Notes under the pieces: generated by a model
What the model saw: only the letters and a program-made list of their open reading frames with translations
What the model was told of the DNA's origin: nothing
Databases searched by the model: none
Assembly: GCA_022648685.1 (NCBI GenBank)
Contig: JALCMW010000002.1
Coordinates: 124,001-188,000 of the forward strand
DNA length: 64,000 bases
DNA from: Bacteroidales bacterium
Lineage (GTDB): Bacteria; Bacteroidota; Bacteroidia; Bacteroidales; UBA932
Direction: 5' to 3'
In this document: positions 1 to 8,677 of the stretch, in pieces
Layout of the letters: the number at the start of each line of letters is the position of its first letter
Numbering within the stretch: position 1 is the first letter of the stretch
Program-made: the position numbers and the translations under genes

Positions 1-384
1 GTAACCGATGACTATGCTTTCATCCATAACGGTAGAAGTTTCTTCCAATACGACATTGAAAACAGTTTCGCCATTGACGGGAATTATTTTTGTGGTATAT
101 CCTATACATGAAAAAGTTATTGTCGCACCTTCATTCGGCTTCTGATTGAGAATAAGGGTGAAAAGTCCATCCAAATCTGTAGCGGCTCCGGACTTGGTCC
201 CGGTCAAAACCGCCGCAGCTCCCGGAACCGGCTGGCCTTTGTCATCCCTGACAGTTCCTTTAAGAGTATAATTCTGGGCCATCGCGAAAGAAGGCATCAG
301 CACTAAAGCCGCCAGAACCATGCAAGAACCGACAATCCTGCGTAACCGGGATTTTCGTTGAAATTCTTTAAAAGTTTTTTTCAT
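1..384 (-). CDS. SusC-type TonB-dependent receptor, N-terminal part (cut by window edge)
   Basis: The reading frame is open from an ATG at 384 to the left edge, giving 128 residues. They hold a signal peptide ending near SFAMAQ, then a carboxypeptidase-regulatory-like beta-sandwich (about residues 38-115) with the usual VPGA and ATDLDG turns. The last residues, MDESIVIGY, start the VVIGYG TonB-box/plug junction typical of SusC. Receptors of this family import oligomers across the outer membrane with a SusD lid. The substrate cannot be told. It is divergent from the lipoprotein gene at 545, and the 160 bp between them hold facing promoter-like boxes. Confidence 0.9.
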   Translation of the reverse strand, partial: MKKTFKEFQRKSRLRRIVGSCMVLAALVLMPSFAMAQNYTLKGTVRDDKGQPVPGAAAVLTGTKSGAATDLDGLFTLILNQKPNEGATITFSCIGYTTKIIPVNGETVFNVVLEETSTVMDESIVIGY

Positions 385-401
385 AATTATTTAATTAGTG
401 T

Positions 402-478
402 TATATTTGCGGTACACCACACTACACCCAAGTTACGGACAGGTTTTAACTGGTGTTGTTTAGTGTGGTGCAAAAATA
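402..478. promoter_or_regulatory. Facing promoter boxes with a 10-bp inverted repeat
   Basis: TATATTTG at 402-409 reads towards the plus-strand lipoprotein gene. TATTTTTG at 471-478 on the minus strand reads towards the SusC gene. Both fit the Bacteroidetes -7 consensus TAnnTTTG. Each is followed, after 5 bp and 0 bp respectively, by CACCACACTA, which occurs at 415-424 and inverted at 461-470. The predicted transcripts overlap by about 50 nt. The repeat sits where a regulator could control both directions. No convincing -33 TTTG was seen for either. Confidence 0.55.
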
Positions 479-544
479 GAAAACTTTTTTTACAAACCAA
501 TAGAAAACCGGAAAATTATTTATTAACACTAACAACTGTATATT

Positions 545-2158
545 ATGAAAAATTTTTACTTGTTCATGATCACCCTTGCTTTTGTGCCATTGGCATTTAC
601 GGCCTGTGATGATTCGGAAAATAAGACAGAAACGGAGGCAACCCTATCCCTTTCGACGGAAGGATATTCGGCTGTTTCGGAAGGCGGGGATTTTTCCGTC
701 GGAATCACCAGTAATTCATATTGGGATATAAGCATAGCTGACTCGGTAGGCATAGCCGCAACCTGGATAACGCCGGAAGAGACGAGCGGATCTGGCAATA
801 CAGAAGTGTCGTTCACCGTAAAAGCAAATACCGAATCGGTGAAAAGGACGGCATTCATCACTATTGCTACCGCTTCCGGAGAAGCTTCCGGGGTTGTCAA
901 AGTCATGCAGGCAGCTGCAGACATCTCTAATCCGGTCAAACCGGAAGGATACTCATTCCCTATTTGCGAAATGTTGGAAACAGATGAAAGCCATAATCTT
1001 TCGAATGCAGTGATATCCGGAAACAAATGTACTTTCACAAAAGGTCTGGTAATAGAGCGAAGCGGTTCGGATGCAAGTCTTTCGTTCCTTTGTCCTGCAC
1101 ATACGTCGCCTAAAGCAAACGGCTGGTTCCAAAGAGCGGTCACAGCCGTGAACTGGGCGGCCGGAGACAGTTGGATACTGGCAATTCCCGTTAAGGAAGA
1201 CCTTTCAGGAGACCTCAGATTCTGCTTCGGAAGCAGAAAGGACAAAATGGCCACTTCCGGAGAATGGACATTCGAATGGAGCAAAGACAGCACCGACTGG
1301 AACGCTTTTTCAGGAACGATTACGGCAGCCGTTTCGGACGCCATGTGGAAACATATAGATTTCAACATTCCGGATGCGGACAAAATACAGGCAGGCAACA
1401 AATTATATATAAAATTCACAAAAACCGCAGAGCAGGCTACCGTGGCATATTTCTCCCATGGAATCTGCATTACGAAAAGTTCCGCCGATAAATCATCGGT
1501 ACCGGCAATGGACAATTCCGATATCGTATACTCAAACGGATTTGATGACCTTGTAGCGGCAAATGCCCAGTATATTGAAGTTCCTATGGGATTCATGCGT
1601 TCCTGGACGACAGGTTACAGCACCAAGACCGGGAGCAATTACGTACCTGCGGACAAATACACCACAGCAGTTCAATGCTATGGCAGACCCGGATATCTCC
1701 AGGTAAGTTATGCCGATGAGTCAGTATTCTCCAGAGACAGGGCAGGAAGCTATACCGTGAATGTCGGGGACAGGCTTAAAGAGATGGGATATACCAAAGC
1801 CGACCTGGTACTGACCTTCAAGGCAGCCACCATAAAAAACGCATACGGGGAAAATTCACTTCAGGACCTGACGGTTTCGGCGGACGGAACAAGCGGAGCT
1901 GTTGTTACAGGCGGCGAAGTCGGAAACAGTCTGGAAGACGGGACATTCAAAACATTCACTGTAAAAATATCCGGTGCGACGCAATCAACCTCCATTACTT
2001 TCGGAACCGTCGAGAAAACTGACGTCGAAGATTACCAGAAGGACTATAGATTCTTTCTGGACGACATATTGATAAAGACAGACGGCAATACGGAAAGCAA
2101 CGGCAGCAAAGGCAACGGCGGTGTCGGAGATTACGGAGAAGGAAATAATTGGAAATAA
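545..2158 (+). CDS. BACON-domain surface lipoprotein
   Basis: A 537-residue secreted lipoprotein. The signal peptide ends in a lipobox-like PLAFTAC, with Cys21 followed by acidic residues as in exported Bacteroidales lipoproteins. Residues about 35-125 form a BACON-type domain (the SWDISIAD-like strand, the TWITPEE turn, a closing VKVMQAA). The rest is beta-rich and ends with a strand pattern (YRFFLDDILIKT) like the C-terminal jelly rolls of other lipoproteins here. The tail is Gly/Asn rich. No catalytic motif is seen. It sits 18 bp before another lipoprotein and divergent from a SusC gene, which suggests a glycan- or ligand-binding accessory role (inference). Confidence 0.75.
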   Translation: MKNFYLFMITLAFVPLAFTACDDSENKTETEATLSLSTEGYSAVSEGGDFSVGITSNSYWDISIADSVGIAATWITPEETSGSGNTEVSFTVKANTESVKRTAFITIATASGEASGVVKVMQAAADISNPVKPEGYSFPICEMLETDESHNLSNAVISGNKCTFTKGLVIERSGSDASLSFLCPAHTSPKANGWFQRAVTAVNWAAGDSWILAIPVKEDLSGDLRFCFGSRKDKMATSGEWTFEWSKDSTDWNAFSGTITAAVSDAMWKHIDFNIPDADKIQAGNKLYIKFTKTAEQATVAYFSHGICITKSSADKSSVPAMDNSDIVYSNGFDDLVAANAQYIEVPMGFMRSWTTGYSTKTGSNYVPADKYTTAVQCYGRPGYLQVSYADESVFSRDRAGSYTVNVGDRLKEMGYTKADLVLTFKAATIKNAYGENSLQDLTVSADGTSGAVVTGGEVGNSLEDGTFKTFTVKISGATQSTSITFGTVEKTDVEDYQKDYRFFLDDILIKTDGNTESNGSKGNGGVGDYGEGNNWK

Positions 2159-2176
2159 TTATAAAAGCAATTTGAT

Positions 2177-4066
2177 ATGAAAAATACCGTATATATTTCT
2201 CTTGTGGTTTTGGCAATGACATTATGCTCATGCAATGACAAGAGCTTGAATATAAATAAAAACACACCTGTTACGGTTTCGGGATCGATTGCCCTTACCA
2301 AAACAGTATTTACCGATCAGGGGGCAACGGTAAAAGTCGCATGGTCGGCAAACGAAAACATAAAACTCGTAGATGCGACACAAAGCGGAATCTCCGCTGT
2401 TTTCTCATCGGGACAAGATTCAGACAACCAAACGACAGCAGAGTTCAAAGGCATGATCGATGCAGCCGAAGGCGACAGGATTGTGGCTTTCTATCCGTCA
2501 GATCTGAAGATTTCCGAACTTACGGCTTCCGTTGACTATTCAGCACAGAAAGGGACATTGGAATATATGCAGGACAGCGCATTAATGTACTCATCAGCGA
2601 CATTTTCAAAAACGAGTACGGAACTTTCGTTCAACAATGCGGCATCGATCCTCAAAATGAATCTCACCATCCCTTCAGCTGATGAAATAAGTTCCGTCAC
2701 GATCTCATCTTCTGACAACTCGCTTGCAAACAAAGCGGATCTGAGCCTTGCAGGGACATCAGCCGAATGGAAGAATAAGGCATATGGTGATATAACCGTG
2801 GATCTGGAAAATCCGCAAGTTGTAGCAGCTGACGGAGTCCTTACAATATACGCACTGGCAATTCCGCAAACGGCAAAGGGGCTCAAGATCACCGCCTCAA
2901 ACGCAGCCGGAACCAAAGAATATTATTATGAAACACAGGAAGATGCCGTGTTCGAAGCCGGGAAAGTAAATTCCCTGACGCAGACTCTTACATCAAAAGA
3001 TCTGACTGTAAACCTAGTACAGAGATCCGTGTTCGTAAGTTCCACTCAAATAGGAGTGACATGGTCCATTACAGATTTTACCGCTCCCGAGACAGACAGG
3101 GCCGATGCCTATATTTTCGGGATATACGGAGATGAGGCATGCACGGATACATTGGTACGTTGGAGTTCAGCTGAAAATGCATCCATGTGGAAATGGACAA
3201 ACCCCTACAATACATTTCCTGAGTTATTCGACAATAGTCCCAGATTCCAATTCCCGGGACTGGATCCTAACACTACATATTACGTAAAAATCGAAGACAC
3301 AGGTAAGAATTGCTTCTCTTTGAATTCCTACAAGACCAGTGCTTCCGACAAGATAGACATTTCCTCTATCGCATCAGGCAACGCTGCTGCAGGACAGACG
3401 ATCCTGTATGAAGACTTCTCCGAGATCACATGGGGAGGAGAACCTGTAGACAGATGCGCCGGATTCAAACCTGCAGATGTGAAAACACCGGTTTCATATC
3501 TGAATACTACCGGGAACCATGCTTCTGCAGGATCTACTTCAGCAACTCTGGGAGCATGCAATTCAGGCACAGGATATTTCTTCGACACTGCAAAAGGATG
3601 CGGAATAGCGACTTCCGGAACAAGACTCAAAGACTGGGCATGCAGGATGGAAGATTCCAAATCCCTGGGGATGAAAGAATTCTCCGGTATGCTGATGATA
3701 GGAAATTCAAAAAAATGCGGTGACATAGTCACTCCCGAACTTTCACCTCTGGGAAGTATGGCAACGATAACTCTCGAATTCGACGCCTGTCCGTATTATG
3801 AATCGAACATAGAACCTCTTACATATCAGGTCCACGTATTCGACGGAGTTACCGTATCAAACAATATAATAGATTACACTGTCGCTCCGGCAAGGAGTAT
3901 AGACGGAAGTCTTACAAACAGCTACGAATGGCAGCATGTATCCGTAGACATTCCGAATGTATCCGCTACATCGCGCATAGGAATAGGTCCGGATATCGCT
4001 GACAAGTTGAATTATTACCACAGAATGTACATAGACAACATAAAAATAACGGTCAAGAACTATTAA
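2177..4066 (+). CDS. Fimbrillin-like/FnIII surface lipoprotein
   Basis: A 629-residue lipoprotein (signal peptide with lipobox LCSC, Cys19). Residues about 35-270 resemble the fimbrillin/Mfa-like fold: a KVAWSANENIKL segment, then IVAFYPSD, then a hydrophobic AASILKMNL strand. Residues about 275-390 look like a fibronectin-type domain ending in LDPNTTYYVKI. The last about 220 residues form a jelly-roll-like module ending in WQHVSVDIPNV and YIDNIKITVKNY. The same ending is found in the BACON lipoprotein at 20972-23536. It probably forms an operon with the gene 18 bp upstream and is followed by a strong hairpin. A ligand-binding or adhesive surface role is likely; the ligand is unknown. Confidence 0.75.
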   Translation: MKNTVYISLVVLAMTLCSCNDKSLNINKNTPVTVSGSIALTKTVFTDQGATVKVAWSANENIKLVDATQSGISAVFSSGQDSDNQTTAEFKGMIDAAEGDRIVAFYPSDLKISELTASVDYSAQKGTLEYMQDSALMYSSATFSKTSTELSFNNAASILKMNLTIPSADEISSVTISSSDNSLANKADLSLAGTSAEWKNKAYGDITVDLENPQVVAADGVLTIYALAIPQTAKGLKITASNAAGTKEYYYETQEDAVFEAGKVNSLTQTLTSKDLTVNLVQRSVFVSSTQIGVTWSITDFTAPETDRADAYIFGIYGDEACTDTLVRWSSAENASMWKWTNPYNTFPELFDNSPRFQFPGLDPNTTYYVKIEDTGKNCFSLNSYKTSASDKIDISSIASGNAAAGQTILYEDFSEITWGGEPVDRCAGFKPADVKTPVSYLNTTGNHASAGSTSATLGACNSGTGYFFDTAKGCGIATSGTRLKDWACRMEDSKSLGMKEFSGMLMIGNSKKCGDIVTPELSPLGSMATITLEFDACPYYESNIEPLTYQVHVFDGVTVSNNIIDYTVAPARSIDGSLTNSYEWQHVSVDIPNVSATSRIGIGPDIADKLNYYHRMYIDNIKITVKNY

Positions 4067-4085
4067 CAACTTATTCGTAACAGAT

Positions 4086-4132
4086 GAAGAGGAGGGTTTA
4101 AAGTCTTAAAGACTTTTTAAGCCCTCCTCTTC
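4086..4132. terminator. Hairpin terminator between convergent genes
   Basis: GAAGAGGAGGG (4086-4096) pairs perfectly with its complement at 4122-4132. The helix can extend inward through TTTAAA/TTTTAA. It lies 20 nt after the stop at 4066. The trailing T-run is short (TCTTATTG), so it may act weakly or in both directions. Confidence 0.7.
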
Positions 4133-4251
4133 TTATTGTCTTATACCCGATATGGTCTTGCCCCGAAAGGAAAAAGAAAACAAGTACCGTCCAACTTTCA
4201 AGGTCTTGTCCATCATGGCGGCCTTATTATTCTTTCCCTTTTTATGTCATT

Positions 4252-6489
4252 TTATTCCTTCACGCAGCGAACCGACAAGCCGCTAGCACGGTAGTTGTAA
4301 TTTGACGGATATATGTTCCCATTGTCGAAGGCCAGGCGGTACCCATTGTACGAATAAGGCGAAGCCGACCAATCGTAACCGTACGAGCCAGTGTAGTTAA
4401 GGACATCTTTGCGACACTGGCGATAGCCGGCAGCCGGATAGTATGAACCGCTGTATGTCCTGCCATAATTACTCCATGTAAAATTACTTGTAGTGAATGC
4501 GCTCCATGGTGATTGGCTTCCGCTCCAGGCAGGTACCCGCCATCCTGCCGGACAGGGATCGAAGATTGTCTTTTCCCCCGGAGTTGCCAGATCCGAACCG
4601 CCCCAAAGGGCGCTGTTTTGAGAATCCTTGCTGTTTGTAGCCGTATACCAGTCATAACCAGAATTAGAGTTATTGATACCTTTATAAAAGACTTCCGGAT
4701 TTGCTATCGAATTGGAAAGATTGTTCGCGGCACTTACTGTCTGGGATTTGTTATTAAAGGTAAATCCGGTTCCTCCACCGTTATATACGGTTATTTCATC
4801 TGACGTATTGGGATTACTTGCCGGAGTCAAAGTGGAACAAGCTGTGAAGGGATCCTTACGTCCCCACTGATAATGCAGGCCGATTGTCCCGGCATTTCCC
4901 GCCGTAGCCGTTGTCGCTCCCAAGTTTCTGTCCATGAACACATATGTACATGCAGGCGTCCCGTCATTGGTAACGCTGTATGTCGTTCCAGTGTTCGGGT
5001 CGTAATCAGTTACCCAGATATGCCAGCTCCACAGGATAGTACCGCTCTGATTCGCTCCGCTGTATGCAGCTACCACTGCATTTCCAGCACTGCTCCCCGC
5101 AGTTACCGTCACTTTTCCATTGCTCAGACTTCCTAATGTTATGAGGCCCTTTGCCGTCTCCCAAACGATTCCTACCGACGCAGGATTGATGCTCGTACCG
5201 GATATAATACTTGGAACTGTTCCGGCTGTAGCTCCGCCGTTACCAATCACCGTTACAGGGATAGATATCCTCTTCCCAGGTGCAACTATATGACAATTTG
5301 CAGCTGTCTGCACTACTACCGATGCACTAATCTCCACATTGATCTTATATGACTTGCCGCCATTCAGTTCGCTGATACTAGTCACCGTCGCTGTCTTTTC
5401 ACTGCCGTCCACGGTGAATCGCAGAGTCATAGTCCCCAGTCCTGTCGTCGGGACCATCAGCACTTCCACCGTAGCACTGTTCCCGGCACTGATTCCGCTG
5501 ATTCCCGGATTTACACTTACACTTCCATAACTCTGGCCACTCATCTGACCGCTCTTCAGGTCAAGACTTGCACTTCTGACTATCTTTCCGTTACTGTCGC
5601 TGATCCCGATTCCGCTAATGGCACAGCTTCCATCATACACTTCCGCACGGCTGAACACAAACTCCACTCTCGCATACGCATGCCCAAGATTGAACGTTAC
5701 CGCTGTTCCTTCCTTTGCGCTTACTCCTTTCTCATAACACAGGTCAGTAGCTTCACCTGACAGGCATGAACTCATCGTCTTCTTTCCGTCACTGCAACTG
5801 GAGTCATACGGGTAGTAGACACTCAATGTCGCAATTCGCTTTGTAAGGTATACTGCCTTCTGCCCTGTAGCTGCTCCCCAGCCGCTGCCACCGTTTGTAT
5901 ACTCCACATTATTTCGTTCTCCGCTATATCCATCAGCCGGCTGTCTGAAAATACCTATTCCCTTACTCATCGATACACTCGTTGTTCTTGATCTCTCAGA
6001 TCTCCCCGTTGGCAGCGAGCCTTTTGCACTTACCGTGTTACCTTTTGACATTGATACTCTTGCGACCAGAGATTCACCCTTTGTCGTTGATTCATATGCT
6101 ATTAACGATACTTTTGTACTCGTCGATGCTCTCGTCATCAAATCTCTTGCTTTCAGAGATCCTCTCGCGGTCGTTGATATACCTTTTACTATCGATACTC
6201 CTGTCCCTTTCGTTCCAGTACCTCCGATAGCCAATCCTCTTTTTACTTTTCCGCTGGTCGTCGGCCATCCTGTTTCTACGCCTTCGACAGTTATCCCATC
6301 TATCTCGACTCCACCTATCGTCACTCTGCCGATTGTCAATGGTGATCCTGTCATTTCCTCTTCTGTCTGTGTCGTTCCGCCGACTCCTGATCCTTCTCCG
6401 CCGTTGACTACTACACCCTCTTCTTTCTCACATGACGCCAGACTCATTACTAGCAGAACACTGCTCATTACAAAGGCACTGCGCAACAT
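4252..6489 (-). CDS. FISUMP-domain fimbrillin-like surface lipoprotein
   Basis: The frame is open upstream to 6768, but the start at 6489 gives a clean lipoprotein signal (MLRSAFVMSSVLLVMSLASC), so it is preferred. After the Cys comes a Gly/Ser/Thr-rich degenerate repeat stretch (TKG.S-like units, about 90 residues). A fimbrillin-like beta domain follows, then a linker, then a C-terminal FISUMP domain of about 230 residues. The FISUMP marks are VFMDRNLGAT, YQWGRKDPF, FDPCPAGWRVP, YPAAGYR, WSASPYS and a final SGLSVRCVKE. The last about 400 residues resemble the protein at 37545-39539. FISUMP domains are related to the C-type-lectin-like folds of surface adhesins. It is convergent with the 2177 gene. 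The ligand is unknown. Confidence 0.8.
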   Translation of the reverse strand: MLRSAFVMSSVLLVMSLASCEKEEGVVVNGGEGSGVGGTTQTEEEMTGSPLTIGRVTIGGVEIDGITVEGVETGWPTTSGKVKRGLAIGGTGTKGTGVSIVKGISTTARGSLKARDLMTRASTSTKVSLIAYESTTKGESLVARVSMSKGNTVSAKGSLPTGRSERSRTTSVSMSKGIGIFRQPADGYSGERNNVEYTNGGSGWGAATGQKAVYLTKRIATLSVYYPYDSSCSDGKKTMSSCLSGEATDLCYEKGVSAKEGTAVTFNLGHAYARVEFVFSRAEVYDGSCAISGIGISDSNGKIVRSASLDLKSGQMSGQSYGSVSVNPGISGISAGNSATVEVLMVPTTGLGTMTLRFTVDGSEKTATVTSISELNGGKSYKINVEISASVVVQTAANCHIVAPGKRISIPVTVIGNGGATAGTVPSIISGTSINPASVGIVWETAKGLITLGSLSNGKVTVTAGSSAGNAVVAAYSGANQSGTILWSWHIWVTDYDPNTGTTYSVTNDGTPACTYVFMDRNLGATTATAGNAGTIGLHYQWGRKDPFTACSTLTPASNPNTSDEITVYNGGGTGFTFNNKSQTVSAANNLSNSIANPEVFYKGINNSNSGYDWYTATNSKDSQNSALWGGSDLATPGEKTIFDPCPAGWRVPAWSGSQSPWSAFTTSNFTWSNYGRTYSGSYYPAAGYRQCRKDVLNYTGSYGYDWSASPYSYNGYRLAFDNGNIYPSNYNYRASGLSVRCVKE

Positions 6490-6665
6490 GCCCCTGCCAC
6501 AAAACAAATGCATACGACTCAACAAGCCCATATTGACTGGCAGATGTACGCGCCTATGCTGAAAGGCCCTTCGTAACAATCCTCTGCTGCCTGACAAATG
6601 CGCACGGCTATGCTGAAAGTCGCTTCGTAACAATAACCTGATACTTGACAATAAATCACAACTCA
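6487..6665 (-). repeat. Degenerate 54-60 bp repeats at the 5' end of the FISUMP gene
   Basis: In the open frame upstream of the chosen start, three units read as LLRSDFQHSRAHLSGSRG, LLRRAFQHRRVHLPVNMG and a shorter LLSRMHLFCGRG. The signal-peptide segment itself, MLRSAFVMSSVLL, looks like a fourth unit. At DNA level, CTGAAAGNCNCTTCGTAACAAT recurs at about 6560 and 6616 (plus strand). This suggests local tandem duplication around the start of the gene. Confidence 0.6.
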
Positions 6666-6744
6666 GTAATCGCATTAGAACAACCACTTTCCTCTTTTCG
6701 GGTTGTTCAAACTGAAAGGCTAGCGCCCCTTGTTGTTCTTCCTT

Positions 6745-6900
6745 AACTTTTCCCCTATTATTGATCATCTCTCTCCTTGATATTTCTTTTATTTACTATA
6801 TTCCCCTCCGCGATCTCTTTCTCCTTCTTCTATTGCTCAATTTTCTCCCCTATTCTTGATCATCTCTCTTTTGTCTCTTTCTATTGCTCAATTTCTTCCC
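6745..6900. repeat. Pyrimidine-rich direct repeats upstream of FISUMP gene
   Basis: The block CCCCTATTNTTGATCATCTC occurs at about 6751 and 6846. The block TCTATTGCTCAATTT occurs at about 6830 and 6880. On the minus strand these are purine-rich, and each long copy contains ATGATCAA(G/T)AATAGGGG, so an ATG and its Shine-Dalgarno-like GAGAG context are duplicated. One copy would start the long form of the FISUMP frame; the other closes after eight codons. Confidence 0.55.
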
Positions 6901-7569
6901 TTATCTTTCCTCTCCTTACTCCACTACTCCACCGTTATTTCTCCGACATCAACTCTACGCCATGCATTGATACTCACACTATCGAACGACAACGCTCCAC
7001 TCTTCAACTCTATCCCGTACTCGTAATCCGCTTTGCTGCTATATCACCTATTCCTTCTTTGAACTAGTTTCTTTCTGGTACTTTTTATGTTCCCGACAGT
7101 GACTCCCGCACCTAAGGCTTTGAACGGTCGGTCAGTACCGCCCTTCAACCCCTTTCCGTATCAGTATGTTTTCCGGCCGTTTCCCGCTTTGCGTTTAATC
7201 GTCCGATTTTTTGCACCGCACTGAACATCTTTGGACCTCTCCGAGAATAAAACGGTATATTTATCACTTGTTCAAATATTTCAGAATATTCCCTATCTTT
7301 TTTATATTTTGTTATTATCTTTGCAATTAATCGGACGTTTTTTTGTAATTAACGCGGTTATTTCTTTAATATGTTAATTATCTCACCTGTCGGTTTTGAC
7401 TCCTCTTCAGCCTATTCGTCCCTCATTTTACGATAAAACGTGACCGGGATTCCAATTCTCTTTGGTTAGACCTTTTTCCGTTCATCGACTATTTTCAAAA
7501 AATGCAGACAATACACTTTAAACCGGGAACTTCGACTCTATCATTTTATATCAGCCTGAAATTGCACAT

Positions 7570-7701
7570 GGGGAAAGTATGTGACGCGTCAGCATCCGTG
7601 GCCGCCCGTGGCCTCGTGAACGGGTGGACCCGGCGAACCTCCGTGAGTCGGGGACAGGATGAGCGCTTCGCGCGAAGATGACGGCGCACACACACTTCCC
7701 C
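7570..7701. ncRNA. Candidate structured RNA in GC-rich island
   Basis: Within AT-rich surroundings, 7570-7583 pairs with 7689-7701 (GGGGAA with TTCCCC, then GT/AC and TGTG/CACA, one bulge and one mismatch). Inside, CCGCCCGT (7602-7609) pairs with ACGGGTGG (7620-7627), and CTTC-GCGC-GAAG (7666-7677) forms a tight hairpin. This closed layout suits a structured RNA or a small inverted-repeat element. I do not recognise a family. A 59-residue open frame (7502-7681) overlaps it but resembles nothing known to me. Confidence 0.35.
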
Positions 7702-7949
7702 TCCGCTTACCTTTTACTTAATCAACAAATGTCGTTTATCTAATGGCTATTCAATGGCAACCGGACTCCTTGCTGTAATCGGTATGTAATCCGTAACTTT
7801 GATATACCGGATTTTGGCAAAAGTTGAATACCCCAAAATAGAGAAAACCGGCATTAATGAATTTGCAACAAGAATTTGCACAGAAAGGAAAGGACAAATA
7901 ACACATAGTCGGTTCCTATTTCAAGAACGATTTTTCATTTTTTAGCGGA

Positions 7950-8107
7950 AGGCGGCCATGCTACCAACTACCTAAATGACTGTGAATGGCTACTTTAGCT
8001 CTTTCCGAGCATGGACAGGTCGGGTATTTTAAAGGGGGCTGGCCATGGTGAAAAAGGGTCAAACAACTAATTATAAGCTATTTAACCCTTAGAGAGCATG
8101 GCCGCCT
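7950..8107. repeat. 13-bp inverted repeat enclosing 132 bp
   Basis: AGGCGGCCATGCT at 7950-7962 is exactly inverted at 8095-8107. The enclosed DNA has further CATGG-type motifs and an AAGGG/CCCTT pair (about 8053-8091) but no good TAnnTTTG promoter. The right arm overlaps the first unit of the adjacent array, so part of the symmetry could come from array units in both orientations. Confidence 0.5.
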
Positions 8108-8403
8108 CCAGGCTTTTTTTACAAATTCTACCGTCTTCAAATGGAAAATGGCTACCGTTGTCGTTTTTTCACGGATTATGCCTTCTTAGAATAAAGCACG
8201 GCTAGCACAAGACATTTTTTACAGATTCTGTCTTCTACAAGTAAAGCACAGCTGTCTCCGACGTTATATAGATTATAGTAGCCACAAGAGTCTGTTCAAG
8301 TGGAACGTGGCCGCATCATGACCATTTTCACAAATTCTACCGTCTTCGAGTAAAGCACGGCCACTGCCGGCGTTATGTAGATCATGGTCTCCTCCGGTAA
8401 GAT
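8096..8403. repeat. Degenerate tandem array, six units of about 50 bp
   Basis: Unit starts are at 8096, 8148, 8196, 8246, 8306 and 8355 (lengths about 52, 48, 50, 60, 49 and 49). Each opens with GCAYGGCY or a close variant. Most then contain a T-run, ACAGATTCTACCGTCTTC or a variant, and end in AAGTAAA or GGAA. Units 1 and 5 share ACAAATTCTACCGTCTTC exactly. The units are too diverged for CRISPR repeats and are not in a constant reading frame. Confidence 0.6.
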
Positions 8404-8677
8404 ATCCCATGGAAACACACAGCATTCCTGACAGTACACTCCAAAACACACCTCAAAGTATCCCTCAGAGCATCCTGTTATACAACCTTAAAAAATCGGG
8501 CAAAAAAAAAGGAAAGAAATGGAAGGAAAAAACAGAATGGAAGATACCGATATAATGAATCCCTGCCGTAGTCGTAGTGGCGTGAAACGTGAAAGTGGAA
8601 CCAATCAATCATTATCATAAGATTCCAAAAAGCCCGGAACTTAAAGGAAGGCTAAGCACAACAGAATCTCAGCAGGA

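Larger units (their letters stand above)
6490..8677. other. Long region without a convincing gene
   Basis: Apart from an upstream in-frame extension of the FISUMP gene to 6768, no frame here gives a protein with a recognisable motif or signal peptide. The region contains pyrimidine-rich direct repeats (6745-6900), a promoter-like TATCTTTG at 7316-7323 on the plus strand with no gene after it, a GC-rich island with pairing ends (7570-7701), a 13-bp inverted repeat (7950-8107) and a degenerate 50-bp repeat array (8096-8403). It may hold non-coding RNA, or be the eroded remains of mobile or adhesin DNA. Confidence 0.6.

Noticed and set aside
415..470. Invertible promoter between the CACCACACTA repeats
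   Set aside because: The segment is only 36 bp between arms, shorter than known invertible promoters, and the -7 boxes lie outside the arms, so inversion would not switch expression.
556..1596. Long antisense frame opposite the BACON lipoprotein gene
   Set aside because: It lies wholly inside a gene with a signal peptide and domain match and has no recognisable feature of its own. The same holds for other long antisense frames here.
7502..7681. A 59-residue open frame over the GC-rich island
   Set aside because: No recognisable motif, no promoter close by, and the paired ends of the island explain the sequence better as RNA or repeat.
8096..8403. CRISPR array
   Set aside because: Units diverge along their whole length, there is no constant repeat with unique spacers, and no cas gene is in the window.
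8409..8555. A 48-residue Lys-rich open frame
   Set aside because: It depends on an A-rich tract, lacks a promoter and resembles no known peptide; chance is likely at this length.
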